The notes beneath the pieces are model-generated. The model searched no databases. It was not told the DNA's origin and saw only the letters and a program-made list of their open reading frames with translations. From positions 1-64,000 of IMG/VR virus record IMGVR_UViG_3300043409_002109: a stretch of DNA of 64,000 nt. One strand, written 5' to 3'. The translations under genes were made by a program, and so were the position numbers. The DNA comes from a virus. Of this stretch, positions 32,435-41,689 are shown one piece after another. The first letter of the stretch is position 1, and the number at the start of each line of letters is the position of its first letter.

Positions 32435-35400
32435 ATGGCATTTGAATCTTATAATGCACAAGACATCTGGAGTTCTGGAGAAGCCCCCGGTAGCAGTAGT
32501 AATCTACTAGCTGCTGGTAAGCTAGGCCTAGCGGCAGGGGCGGGGATAGGCGGGTTCCACTTATTGACTAAGAACCGCCCAGACGGCACTCGTGCTATCG
32601 ATGACGTGTCTGCATTCCTGCGTACTGCTGGAAACCTTTCCCCATTCCAGATCGGGAATACCTTTCGTGTTCCTGAATTCCTATCCCCCTTCACTAGCCC
32701 CTCCTATCAGGGCTTAAAAGGCGGGGAGCATGTATTTGAACAGAGCTTTCTGAAGACTTCTGAGACCACTCAGTACCTTCAGAAGGTCACAGGCAAAAGC
32801 TATGAGGAGCTTCATGCTTTAGGCTTGAGCCAAGAGGCCCTCCTCGGCAGTGACGCTGCCGATAGTCTTGTCTACCGGGCAGGTAAGACTGGCTCTCGGG
32901 GTAGTTTATTCGTAAGACGTAGAGGAGAGGAGTCTCTTCTCTCAGATGCTGTATCTCTCATGAGTAGAGATACAGAGATCGATCCTTTCGTCAGGGGAGC
33001 GAGGGCTGAGAATAAAGCATTTAAGGGCGTCCTTCAAGCCCTTGATATGTGGAAGAATGATAAGTTTGATTCAGAGAGAGTCTTAGCCTCGACAGACAAA
33101 CGATCTGAGGTCGCTTTCATCCCCTCTCTCGACGGACCTATGAAGACGAAGGGGGACTTCCTCCGACGCACTAGCTATGTTCGAGGAGTTGCGGCCTTCG
33201 AAGTCAGCAGATTCAATGACTTGATGGGCAATTATGCTCATCAGATATTTGGAGAAACTGGCGGGAACTTTACAAAGACTGTTCTAGGTATCTCCAACGA
33301 AGTTAGGCCAGGACCAGCAAGTGCCTTACTCGCAAGATATGCAGGTAGGGCGGCCATGCTCGGAGGGGCCGGGCTACTAGTTGCCCAAAGCGACTGGGTA
33401 CGCAGACAAGGGGGACTCCCAGGGCAGGCTGTGGCTGCTGCCGGGACCACTGCAGTGGGTGCATATGCCGCTTGGAAGATGGGGGCGAATAACAAGCTTG
33501 TAATGATGGGAGCCGTAGCAAGCTTCTTCGGGCAGATGACTTTACCCGGATTTGATAAGGGAATCTTCGAAGGAGTGGCTAGTACTGCTGCTGGACTAGA
33601 TGTTTTCAGAGCTAATCCCCTAAACCCATTTGGTTACTATCGTAGAACCTTAGAGGGATTTGCGCCCGGTATCTCTGATTGGAAGACTGGTGCTGTCTTA
33701 GGTCTCGGTGTTATGGCGGCTAGTGGCATGAGAATGCCCGGAACTGGTAAGAGAATTTCTGAACATCTTGTTGAGAAGCTAGGGGCAACAAGGCTCGGGC
33801 TGTCTTCTGGTGCTCTTGGCGTAGCGCCAGATGAACTACTCAGTACAAGAGATATGTTTTGGAGAGAACTAGAGGCTAGCAATAACCCCATAGCACGAAG
33901 CTCTGAAAGATGGCGCACCATGAGCGGGCGCCGGGAGATCTATGGGGAGCTAAAGGGCAGCCGCCCAGAAATACTTTCACAGATGAACAAGCACTGGCGT
34001 TCTGCCGAGGATGCGCATAGAGATATGATGCAGAAATCCTCTGAGCATGGAGCCAATAGGAAGTTGCTAGAAAGTCTCAGCGACATAGCTGATAAGTACA
34101 AGGATGGGAATGGCATTCAGAGGAAGATAATGATGCAAGTCGAAGGCTTTGCCTCTCAGACTTATCATTCTTTCTTCGGTGCTAATGCGAGCTATGACAA
34201 GGCCATGAGGTCTGAAATCCAGAAACTTGGATTTAGCGGAATCACTCCTGTGGGGAAATTCGGACGATTCGCTACACTTGGGCTGGCGGCTTTGGGCATT
34301 CAGCAGCTTGTGACTGGCGGGCTCCTTGGTTCTATGGAGTCTTCTGGAGATCTTAGCGACATCTATGCTGGACGTAAGCTAGTCGAAGTAAAGAAGAGCA
34401 GAGGGTGGGAGTCTGGCTCACAACCTTTTGGAGGTACTGAGACTTCATATTTCCGTCCTCATAGCTTGGCGTTGATGAATGCGCGCACTAGAGAAAGGGG
34501 TATCTGGGGGGAAGACGAGGATGAGATTTCTCCTATCACTAAGTTCTTCAAAAAGAACTTTACCTACGACCTAGAAAGGCAGAACTATTATGACAGGCCT
34601 TATCCTATATCCTCAGCCTTTGGTCAGGATGTCCCTATCATTGGCGGGCTGCTGGCGAGCACTGTTGGGCGAATCATCAAACCAGCTAAGTTAATGCACT
34701 CTGAAGAATGGGCAAGAGAAGGAGAAGGCGGGGCAGAGTTTAAGTCTATCTATAAAGGTAGTCGGCAAGAGCCAGCTTATGCTTTAGGAGCCCAAGGCCC
34801 TGGAACTCCAGTTAGTCCATTCGCTGCGACTGAACAAGCCATGTTTATGTCGGATCAGATGAGACAGCTCTCAGGCTTCCCGGGATTCATAAGAAATACG
34901 CTCCAGAAGATTGTTACTGGGAATCAGAATTTCATGCACAATCAGCCTGTGCTTGCTAGTTCTGGAGAGATGACTAGTCCGAGCAGAATGTTCTGGGAGA
35001 GCGAGCTTGGCGGCGGCTTCTTAACTACTGAGCTTTGGCGACGGCTATTCCCTAGAAATCAGCCGGGTTTACAGAAGGTGAACCCAATCCGAAACAATAT
35101 GCCTTACTGGATGCCAGATAAGTTCCATACTGGAGACCCCTACGCCTCGGTTCAATGGGGCGAAGCGAGACTTCCCGGAGCGGGGTACTCTGCGCTACAC
35201 CCTGAGCTTAATGGTATCGATCCAGAGGAATACCCTCTACTCGCTAGAATGGCGATCTTAGGGGATGTGGCGCCTGCCTCGGTTGAGTATAGGAGAACAC
35301 AAGAACAGGTTTATCTAAAGCGCCAAGAGGGAGGTTACTCCGAGGGCCAAAATAGACTTATTGATCAGATAGATCAACAAGTCGCTCAGCAGATGAACCA

Positions 35401-36472
35401 ATACACCTTTGAAGAACAAGATCCTAGATCTATCAATCTACCTGGAGCCGCTCCTGTTAGAGGGCTGTGGAATGGCGCTTTAACAGGTATCCGCCACCTT
35501 GCCGCGCCGGCTGAATACATGATTCCAATGGGTTTCAGACCTACTCAGAAGTTGATGTCTGACTATAGAGGCCCGATTGAGGCTTACGAACATGAGAGAT
35601 TGTATGGTACCCAAGTAGCTTTCTGGGATAAGCCCATGAGAGACTGGTTCAGACCAGCTGCTTACTCGGCGGCGCATATGATGGGTTATGATGGGAAGCC
35701 CCTTTGGAGAAGGGAAGCTGACGCAGTGGACCAGCGTTTCGATGAAATAGAATTCCATAAGTGGATGACCCTGGCCTTGCAAGCTGAGCAAGCAGGAGAC
35801 TCTGAGGGCAAGAGCCGGTATATGTGGGCAGCGTCAAATACCCGGACCGGTGTGAACCCCCAAGGCTCAGCTTTGAGCATGTACTGGACTCTTCCTGAAT
35901 CTGAAAGAAGTTTCTTCAACTCTTTCTCTGTAGCTCAAGGAGCGGATAGAAGCCGGATTCTAGAAATGGTCCCAGAGGACCAGGCCCATCTTTATCAGGC
36001 TTTATGGTCTAGGTTAGATAGCGGAGATCCCTCCGTTATGGCTGGAGGAGGACAGGGCGTCGATGAAAACTTCTTGCGCACCAAATATTATGGCCAGTCT
36101 AAAGAGGCTATGCCTTCAGAGGACTTCATTGGGTGGCACGAAGAAGTAGACCTCAGTGATATCAAAGTGCGCTATGCAGAACGCTATGCAGCTGATATCT
36201 CTGACTATGGAGTTTGGGAAAGCCAGCTGAAGAAATCAGAGGGACAAGAGTTCCTTGATGGCTCGGAGGGATATATAGGTTCGCCTAATACCATTGCGGC
36301 TCAGCAAATTAAAAGTAAAATATGGAATATGTCGGGCAGTACACAAAATAGACCTGGACTTACTTCGGTCTTTAGTTCTAATATGGGGTCTACAGTTCGT
36401 ATGACTTATAACGATCACAGAGATGGTGATATTTACAGTGTCTTCCAGAAGATGCTAAGCGGCGGCTATTAA
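32435..36472 (+). CDS. Tape-measure-type protein I
   Basis: A 1345-residue protein. Hydrophobic, Gly/Ala-rich segments lie at about residues 24-45, 297-320, 330-372, 420-434 and 608-634; the rest is polar and loosely structured, with many Gly, Arg, Glu and Tyr. Its position right after the chaperone-like genes marks it as a tape measure or a partner of one; the length sets the tail length and the hydrophobic parts may enter the host membrane. Its last 25 residues (NDHR, then SVFQKMLSGGY) share a pattern with the end of the next protein. GGAG precedes the ATG. It ends on the first base of the next gene. Confidence 0.65.
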   Translation: MAFESYNAQDIWSSGEAPGSSSNLLAAGKLGLAAGAGIGGFHLLTKNRPDGTRAIDDVSAFLRTAGNLSPFQIGNTFRVPEFLSPFTSPSYQGLKGGEHVFEQSFLKTSETTQYLQKVTGKSYEELHALGLSQEALLGSDAADSLVYRAGKTGSRGSLFVRRRGEESLLSDAVSLMSRDTEIDPFVRGARAENKAFKGVLQALDMWKNDKFDSERVLASTDKRSEVAFIPSLDGPMKTKGDFLRRTSYVRGVAAFEVSRFNDLMGNYAHQIFGETGGNFTKTVLGISNEVRPGPASALLARYAGRAAMLGGAGLLVAQSDWVRRQGGLPGQAVAAAGTTAVGAYAAWKMGANNKLVMMGAVASFFGQMTLPGFDKGIFEGVASTAAGLDVFRANPLNPFGYYRRTLEGFAPGISDWKTGAVLGLGVMAASGMRMPGTGKRISEHLVEKLGATRLGLSSGALGVAPDELLSTRDMFWRELEASNNPIARSSERWRTMSGRREIYGELKGSRPEILSQMNKHWRSAEDAHRDMMQKSSEHGANRKLLESLSDIADKYKDGNGIQRKIMMQVEGFASQTYHSFFGANASYDKAMRSEIQKLGFSGITPVGKFGRFATLGLAALGIQQLVTGGLLGSMESSGDLSDIYAGRKLVEVKKSRGWESGSQPFGGTETSYFRPHSLALMNARTRERGIWGEDEDEISPITKFFKKNFTYDLERQNYYDRPYPISSAFGQDVPIIGGLLASTVGRIIKPAKLMHSEEWAREGEGGAEFKSIYKGSRQEPAYALGAQGPGTPVSPFAATEQAMFMSDQMRQLSGFPGFIRNTLQKIVTGNQNFMHNQPVLASSGEMTSPSRMFWESELGGGFLTTELWRRLFPRNQPGLQKVNPIRNNMPYWMPDKFHTGDPYASVQWGEARLPGAGYSALHPELNGIDPEEYPLLARMAILGDVAPASVEYRRTQEQVYLKRQEGGYSEGQNRLIDQIDQQVAQQMNQYTFEEQDPRSINLPGAAPVRGLWNGALTGIRHLAAPAEYMIPMGFRPTQKLMSDYRGPIEAYEHERLYGTQVAFWDKPMRDWFRPAAYSAAHMMGYDGKPLWRREADAVDQRFDEIEFHKWMTLALQAEQAGDSEGKSRYMWAASNTRTGVNPQGSALSMYWTLPESERSFFNSFSVAQGADRSRILEMVPEDQAHLYQALWSRLDSGDPSVMAGGGQGVDENFLRTKYYGQSKEAMPSEDFIGWHEEVDLSDIKVRYAERYAADISDYGVWESQLKKSEGQEFLDGSEGYIGSPNTIAAQQIKSKIWNMSGSTQNRPGLTSVFSSNMGSTVRMTYNDHRDGDIYSVFQKMLSGGY

Positions 36473-39400
36473 TGAATTTCTTGAGCAAGCTTAATGAAGA
36501 TAAAGATAAGGTCCCAGGCATTCTAGCTGGTGTTGCGGGTACGCTTCCTATTGCTTTAGCTGTAAATTATTCCTGGCGGAAAATGCAGTCTAATCAGCCT
36601 ATTTCCGCTTCCCAGATATTAGGTAATAGAAGCCCTCTTGGTGACATGGGCAGAGATATAGGGAAGGGCCTTCACGAGAGCTATGCTAAAGACAATAAGG
36701 CTGTAGATAAGATCACTGAGAAGCTCCTGAAAAGTGATGAGCTAGCCAAGATAATGGAGAAGAAGGACCAGCGGGCAGCGATTGTACAATCTATCTTGAC
36801 TACGATAGAAGATCAGAGCACTGGGCTGAATAGTGAAACTTTAGCGAAGACTAAAGAGCAACTAATGAAGATCGTCGCAGATGATGCGGACTCTCCAGAG
36901 GCTAGAGAGATTGTGAAGGCGGCTCTTACTAGTATTCAGGAAAGTGGTAGCGACCTAACACAACAGAGGTTCGCAAACCGTTTTAGAGAATTCAAGAAAC
37001 AGGGAGGTGGCCTTGTCGCTCCAGTAGCTGAGTTCAGAAGCACTCAGGCTCTGAATGTTATTAAACATGCTACGATGAAGGATCGTAGCGCTGTGCTTAA
37101 GCTCGTAGGAGGTGATGCTGGGCGTGCAGATTTCCTTCAAAGTCAGTACACCCGCATCGCTGATAGGGTTGGGAAGAAAGATCTAGAGACTGCTCTTCAG
37201 ATTGTAGAGATGGACAGTGGCATGGGACAACGAACTCTTATGGCTAGGGTCTATTCTGGAAAGAAAAAGCAATTTGCATTTCAAGTGAACCTCCTAGCAA
37301 ATGCTACTGGAGTTGATGCCCCCACTCTATACCCAATGGGAGAGAATGGGGCTACTAGGTATTTCGGCCCCGTAGGTGTTGTTGACGCAGGCGATGTTGA
37401 GAAACTGAATGCCACTCGAAAGAATAAGTGGGGACTAGAGCACCTCAGGGGTCGCTTAAAGAGGGTTGAGGCTCGCGAAATGGATATAGCCCTAAGCCTT
37501 TTAGAGAGTGACCAATTCGGTGTTCGCATGACTCAAGCGGCACGCACTGCATATAATGAGCAGCGGGCCGAGATTTTAGAGCCTGCTAGTCGTGTACTCT
37601 CTCCGGGCATGGAAAGGAGGAACAGGGGCAAGACCGCGGCTGCCTATCGCGAGCACCAGATGAGGCAGGCACGCATTACTCAGAATAAAATTGTTGTGAG
37701 TGGTCTTTTTGGTAAAGACGAAGCGGCAAAGGAAGCCTTGGCTAAAGGTGCCTTCTCTGTTGATCCCAGTGTGCTAGATAAGTTTGAGGCTGGGGAGACG
37801 AGAGTTTCCGCTCCCGTAGACGGCCGGCAGTACTTGAATCTTCAGCTTCAAAAAGACTCTGCCTTCACGGGATTCCGGGCCGGTGCTTCTGCTAATAGAA
37901 TATCTTTGCCTGTTATTGCCCGAATAGAGCAAGCTGTTGGTCGTAACGGTATGTACATATCAAGGGAGAGCGTCCCCCGGAAGATGGGAAGGCTCTCTAG
38001 GTATGACGTAGGGGCTGGCGGTGCGCCCATCGGTTGGCGAGAGCAGCACCAAGGGGGAGTTAACAGATTCGGCCTCTTCGATGCCACTGGCGGGCGCGGA
38101 AGAGGCTTCCTGGCTAAGAGCGAAGGCTCTGGTATGGCTTGGGCTCCCGGAGGTCTGGGAACATTAATGAATGACAGAACTATACCCATTCTAGATGCGA
38201 AAGAACACAACATGCTTACGACCGACTTTATGGCTCATCTTGAAGAAGAGTTTAAAGCTGGTAGAGAAATGAGTACTTATGACGTTATGGACAATGGTAA
38301 GCTAAGACATGCTACCACTGGACAGGAGTGGGATCGATGGTTAGGCCAGGGCTCAAGCGGAAATAGAGCTATCCACCTTGACCCTCAGACGAAGAGGTTC
38401 CAGATTGGCATTGCTGAGAAGAATGAGACTGGAGGCAAGAAGCAGATAAACCTAGCTATTGTGTCGGAAAGAAACATGGAGAGTGGAAAGGTCTTCGCTC
38501 CTGCCCTGAAAGCAACTCATGCTGTACCTGAACAAGGGTTCGAGGGTCGCCTAGCAAGAGACTACAAGTTAGGCACAGAGTTCTTCGCACGTCATGGTAT
38601 AAAGCTGACGGATACGATAGCTGCCTCTGGAGACCAGTACAAGAAGGCTCCTCTGTTTTTGGCAAGCCAACTTACGAGCGCTCTTGGAGCACTCGATAAC
38701 TCTGTTGATCCATTTGATTTTGTCGAAGACAGCGTTAAGGGTTATAAGGGGGACTCTCCTTTCGGAGGAAAAGATGTTGGTAAGGTAGCAGATATTGTGA
38801 TGGGTAGATTAGCCAAGGGGCATCGGGCTGGCCGGATTCATTCTCAGGATGTGGGGGCGGCGCTGGGCTTGCTCTATCAGGGCAGTGGATTAGCGAGACT
38901 GCACGACCCTAAAGGGGAGAATAGTGCCGATCCGTTGTGGCAGAGGGGAGGGAAGGAGAGCTATAAGCTTGATCCCGAGGCCCTAGAGAAGAGAATGATT
39001 CATCATTTTGGTGAAGATGCTTATAGGAATGAGCTTCTCCCACAGATGAAGACAGGACTTGCTATTCAGCCTTTGACTCTGTTTCCCGGTGAAGCCCATG
39101 GCGATTGGGGGCTCGGGAGAGGCTCGATAGAGCCACGTTTCTTGGAGTTAACCTCTGGGAAGCTAAGAGAAGCCGGTATGAATAATGCCGACGTTTCTGA
39201 GTTCATGGTAAGAGTGCTGAAGAGAAAAATTGGAGGAGAAGAGGGATTGAAGCTCGTCGCCCCCTTAGAACGGATGCAAGCTTCAGTTCTCAACAGGACT
39301 ATGCCCGGAGCAACCGGAGGTCCGACCTTTACTCTAGATCAGCTGATTGACGAGATGACAAAGCTAGGGCAGAAGACTAAAGGTAAAGGTAATTTTTCTG

Positions 39401-41688
39401 ATTTCCTCGCGACTCAGAAGGATGGCATTACTTTAGACCTGAGTGACACATCGAATAAAGCTAAAGCCGCGATCTCGCACGCCGCTGGAGAGCAGCTAGA
39501 GGGCCAGAGGTCTATCTACATGGCAGGTGGAGACGCTATGGAATTCATGAGAGGTACTGAGATTAAACAGGCTGCTGGTGAGTCTATTAAGATAGGCTCA
39601 GACTATGACAGGACAGTTAACCATTTTATTGAAGACCTTTTAAAAATGCGTACTAATGATGAGGAAGCGGCTAGATCTGCTTCCAAATCTATGCTTGAGT
39701 ATAGGAAGAATATAACTACTTTATTCTCAACTGCGTTGGTTGGCACCGCTAGAGGTAAAATAAAGGGTGCTTCATTCAGCGTAGCAGAAACATTGTTTGA
39801 TGACTTAGCTTTGACTCCTGAACAGTTCAAGTTAGCTGATCAACTTGATAGTGGTGCTAAAGGCCAAGCAGTCTTTAGAGATACTGCATCCTTCATGTCC
39901 TCCTTATCAGACTGGATGGGGAATGACAAAGGCAAGCTGGCTAGAATGTATTTTACTGGAGCAGAGAGAGCTGCAGCAACCGGCAAGATGAGTACTGGTA
40001 TATGGGGTCTGAGCACCAGAAACCCTCAGCTATTTAGACGTAGCACGAACATCACTCAAGCTTTCAGGGATCCTAGACAAGTGGCAAGAGGTGAGGCAGA
40101 CGTAGCATTCTCAAGAATCAAGAAGTATCTTCCTGGAGCTTTAGAGGAGTTGAGTAGGAAGACACAAACTGAGATAGGCGGATTCAAAGACATTGCTCTC
40201 CTAGACGATAAGGCCCATGGGAACGCTATAAATAGATTCTTCGATACTATCGCTGATCGACAGTCAGACTGGTGGCAGTCTGAGGGCGGTGGTACAGACT
40301 CGTATCTCAGAAGGGAACATGATGTCGTGATTACTGACAGTAAGGGTAATTCGCCAAAAACAATCAGGAAGGTAGACTTTGGTTTCCAAGGTGCAGCATA
40401 TCAGGACAATGACGGTGATCAGCCTCAGAATATGATTCTTGATGAAGAAGATCGAGTCAAACTCAACAAGGCATTTAAAGATAAGGAGCGAGCTGCAAAG
40501 TATTTTGCTACCGATTCACAAGGTATTGCTCAGCAGAAGATTGCTGACCACTACCTTAAGATAGGAATGGGCGGCGAGTCAGTTAGTCTCGACAGTGAGG
40601 CCCCTCCTGAGTTGCGTCAGATGAGTGAAGACTTCTTAAAGGAAAAAGCTCAAGATAGAAGTACTGGTAAGGTCAACAACGCAGTAGATAGGTTGCGTAG
40701 AGCTTTGCTTAATAATGTCGCAGGCAATGAAGATAACATCAACGAGGCAATGGCCTTTATCAACACCCTGCCAGAGCAGACTACTATCAAGTCAAAGCAG
40801 AGAACCAACTACGAAGCTCTAGCTGAAATGCTCTCTCGGGCTATTGGCGCTACGTATGATGGAGATAGCGATGCCTTACCTAATCTTTTCAAAACGACTC
40901 TATATCCTCAAGATAAGATGCCCGAGTTATATGAGGGCGTGAAGTACTCCATTCAAGGACGAAACCTGCCCAACAATGTGCAGGGTGCAGTCGGCGAAGT
41001 GAACCTAACAAGAGTTCTGGATACTATAATGCACTCAGTCCAAAACCATATTGCGATTGGTGGTGGAGAGATGGATACTCTTGGAGGCTTAACTCGGGGC
41101 CTGATGGGATCTCAGGCTGGTGTTAACTTCGATAGATATCTTGAGGGTAAGAGTGGAGTCCAGGCTGGTATTGCGGCCGGTGGAGGAAGAGGTGCCGCTC
41201 AGGATGCGGTGATTGCTGCCGAAGGTGCATTCGCAAGAGTCCGAGCAGCGGCAGGGAAAATAGACGGTAGGATGGCGGGAATAGCCACTCTAGGGCTTGG
41301 GGCAGGAGCAGCTATACTAGGCATGGCCGGGGCAGACGGGTATGACTCAGAGCCCCTAATGGCTCCTGGTGACATGCCAAGTTCTTATGTGCAGAAGGAG
41401 ATTAGCTCCTTTAACCTCCTTGATAATTCCTCTGCACGAGAGCAAGGTTCCCCTATGTCCGACCCCTATGATATGATGAACACACCTATTAATACTGGCA
41501 CCGCCTACATGAATAGACCAAATGGGTATAATATTCGTGGAGAAATTGGTAGTATGGGTGGAGTCGGTCAAGTAGGGGGTTATGTTAATAATCTAACTCG
41601 TGGTTTCGGACGAGGCTCTATTATGGTAAATGATACCAGACGACCGATAACCAGTTCCTACGTAGATCGAATGGCAGGAGAATACTAA
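36472..41688 (+). CDS. Tape-measure-type protein II
   Basis: A 1738-residue protein, one base overlapping the previous one. A membrane-type helix lies at residues about 14-35 and another at about 1601-1621; between them are long helical, charged stretches (for example residues 60-200), as in tape-measure proteins that run inside the tube, and many Gly/Arg-rich turns. The last residues (NDTRRPITSSYVDRMAGEY) resemble those of protein I. Only one of the two may be the tape measure in the strict sense; the other may be an inner tail or ejection protein. No enzymatic motif was recognised. Confidence 0.65.
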   Translation: MNFLSKLNEDKDKVPGILAGVAGTLPIALAVNYSWRKMQSNQPISASQILGNRSPLGDMGRDIGKGLHESYAKDNKAVDKITEKLLKSDELAKIMEKKDQRAAIVQSILTTIEDQSTGLNSETLAKTKEQLMKIVADDADSPEAREIVKAALTSIQESGSDLTQQRFANRFREFKKQGGGLVAPVAEFRSTQALNVIKHATMKDRSAVLKLVGGDAGRADFLQSQYTRIADRVGKKDLETALQIVEMDSGMGQRTLMARVYSGKKKQFAFQVNLLANATGVDAPTLYPMGENGATRYFGPVGVVDAGDVEKLNATRKNKWGLEHLRGRLKRVEAREMDIALSLLESDQFGVRMTQAARTAYNEQRAEILEPASRVLSPGMERRNRGKTAAAYREHQMRQARITQNKIVVSGLFGKDEAAKEALAKGAFSVDPSVLDKFEAGETRVSAPVDGRQYLNLQLQKDSAFTGFRAGASANRISLPVIARIEQAVGRNGMYISRESVPRKMGRLSRYDVGAGGAPIGWREQHQGGVNRFGLFDATGGRGRGFLAKSEGSGMAWAPGGLGTLMNDRTIPILDAKEHNMLTTDFMAHLEEEFKAGREMSTYDVMDNGKLRHATTGQEWDRWLGQGSSGNRAIHLDPQTKRFQIGIAEKNETGGKKQINLAIVSERNMESGKVFAPALKATHAVPEQGFEGRLARDYKLGTEFFARHGIKLTDTIAASGDQYKKAPLFLASQLTSALGALDNSVDPFDFVEDSVKGYKGDSPFGGKDVGKVADIVMGRLAKGHRAGRIHSQDVGAALGLLYQGSGLARLHDPKGENSADPLWQRGGKESYKLDPEALEKRMIHHFGEDAYRNELLPQMKTGLAIQPLTLFPGEAHGDWGLGRGSIEPRFLELTSGKLREAGMNNADVSEFMVRVLKRKIGGEEGLKLVAPLERMQASVLNRTMPGATGGPTFTLDQLIDEMTKLGQKTKGKGNFSDFLATQKDGITLDLSDTSNKAKAAISHAAGEQLEGQRSIYMAGGDAMEFMRGTEIKQAAGESIKIGSDYDRTVNHFIEDLLKMRTNDEEAARSASKSMLEYRKNITTLFSTALVGTARGKIKGASFSVAETLFDDLALTPEQFKLADQLDSGAKGQAVFRDTASFMSSLSDWMGNDKGKLARMYFTGAERAAATGKMSTGIWGLSTRNPQLFRRSTNITQAFRDPRQVARGEADVAFSRIKKYLPGALEELSRKTQTEIGGFKDIALLDDKAHGNAINRFFDTIADRQSDWWQSEGGGTDSYLRREHDVVITDSKGNSPKTIRKVDFGFQGAAYQDNDGDQPQNMILDEEDRVKLNKAFKDKERAAKYFATDSQGIAQQKIADHYLKIGMGGESVSLDSEAPPELRQMSEDFLKEKAQDRSTGKVNNAVDRLRRALLNNVAGNEDNINEAMAFINTLPEQTTIKSKQRTNYEALAEMLSRAIGATYDGDSDALPNLFKTTLYPQDKMPELYEGVKYSIQGRNLPNNVQGAVGEVNLTRVLDTIMHSVQNHIAIGGGEMDTLGGLTRGLMGSQAGVNFDRYLEGKSGVQAGIAAGGGRGAAQDAVIAAEGAFARVRAAAGKIDGRMAGIATLGLGAGAAILGMAGADGYDSEPLMAPGDMPSSYVQKEISSFNLLDNSSAREQGSPMSDPYDMMNTPINTGTAYMNRPNGYNIRGEIGSMGGVGQVGGYVNNLTRGFGRGSIMVNDTRRPITSSYVDRMAGEY

Positions 41689-41689
41689 A

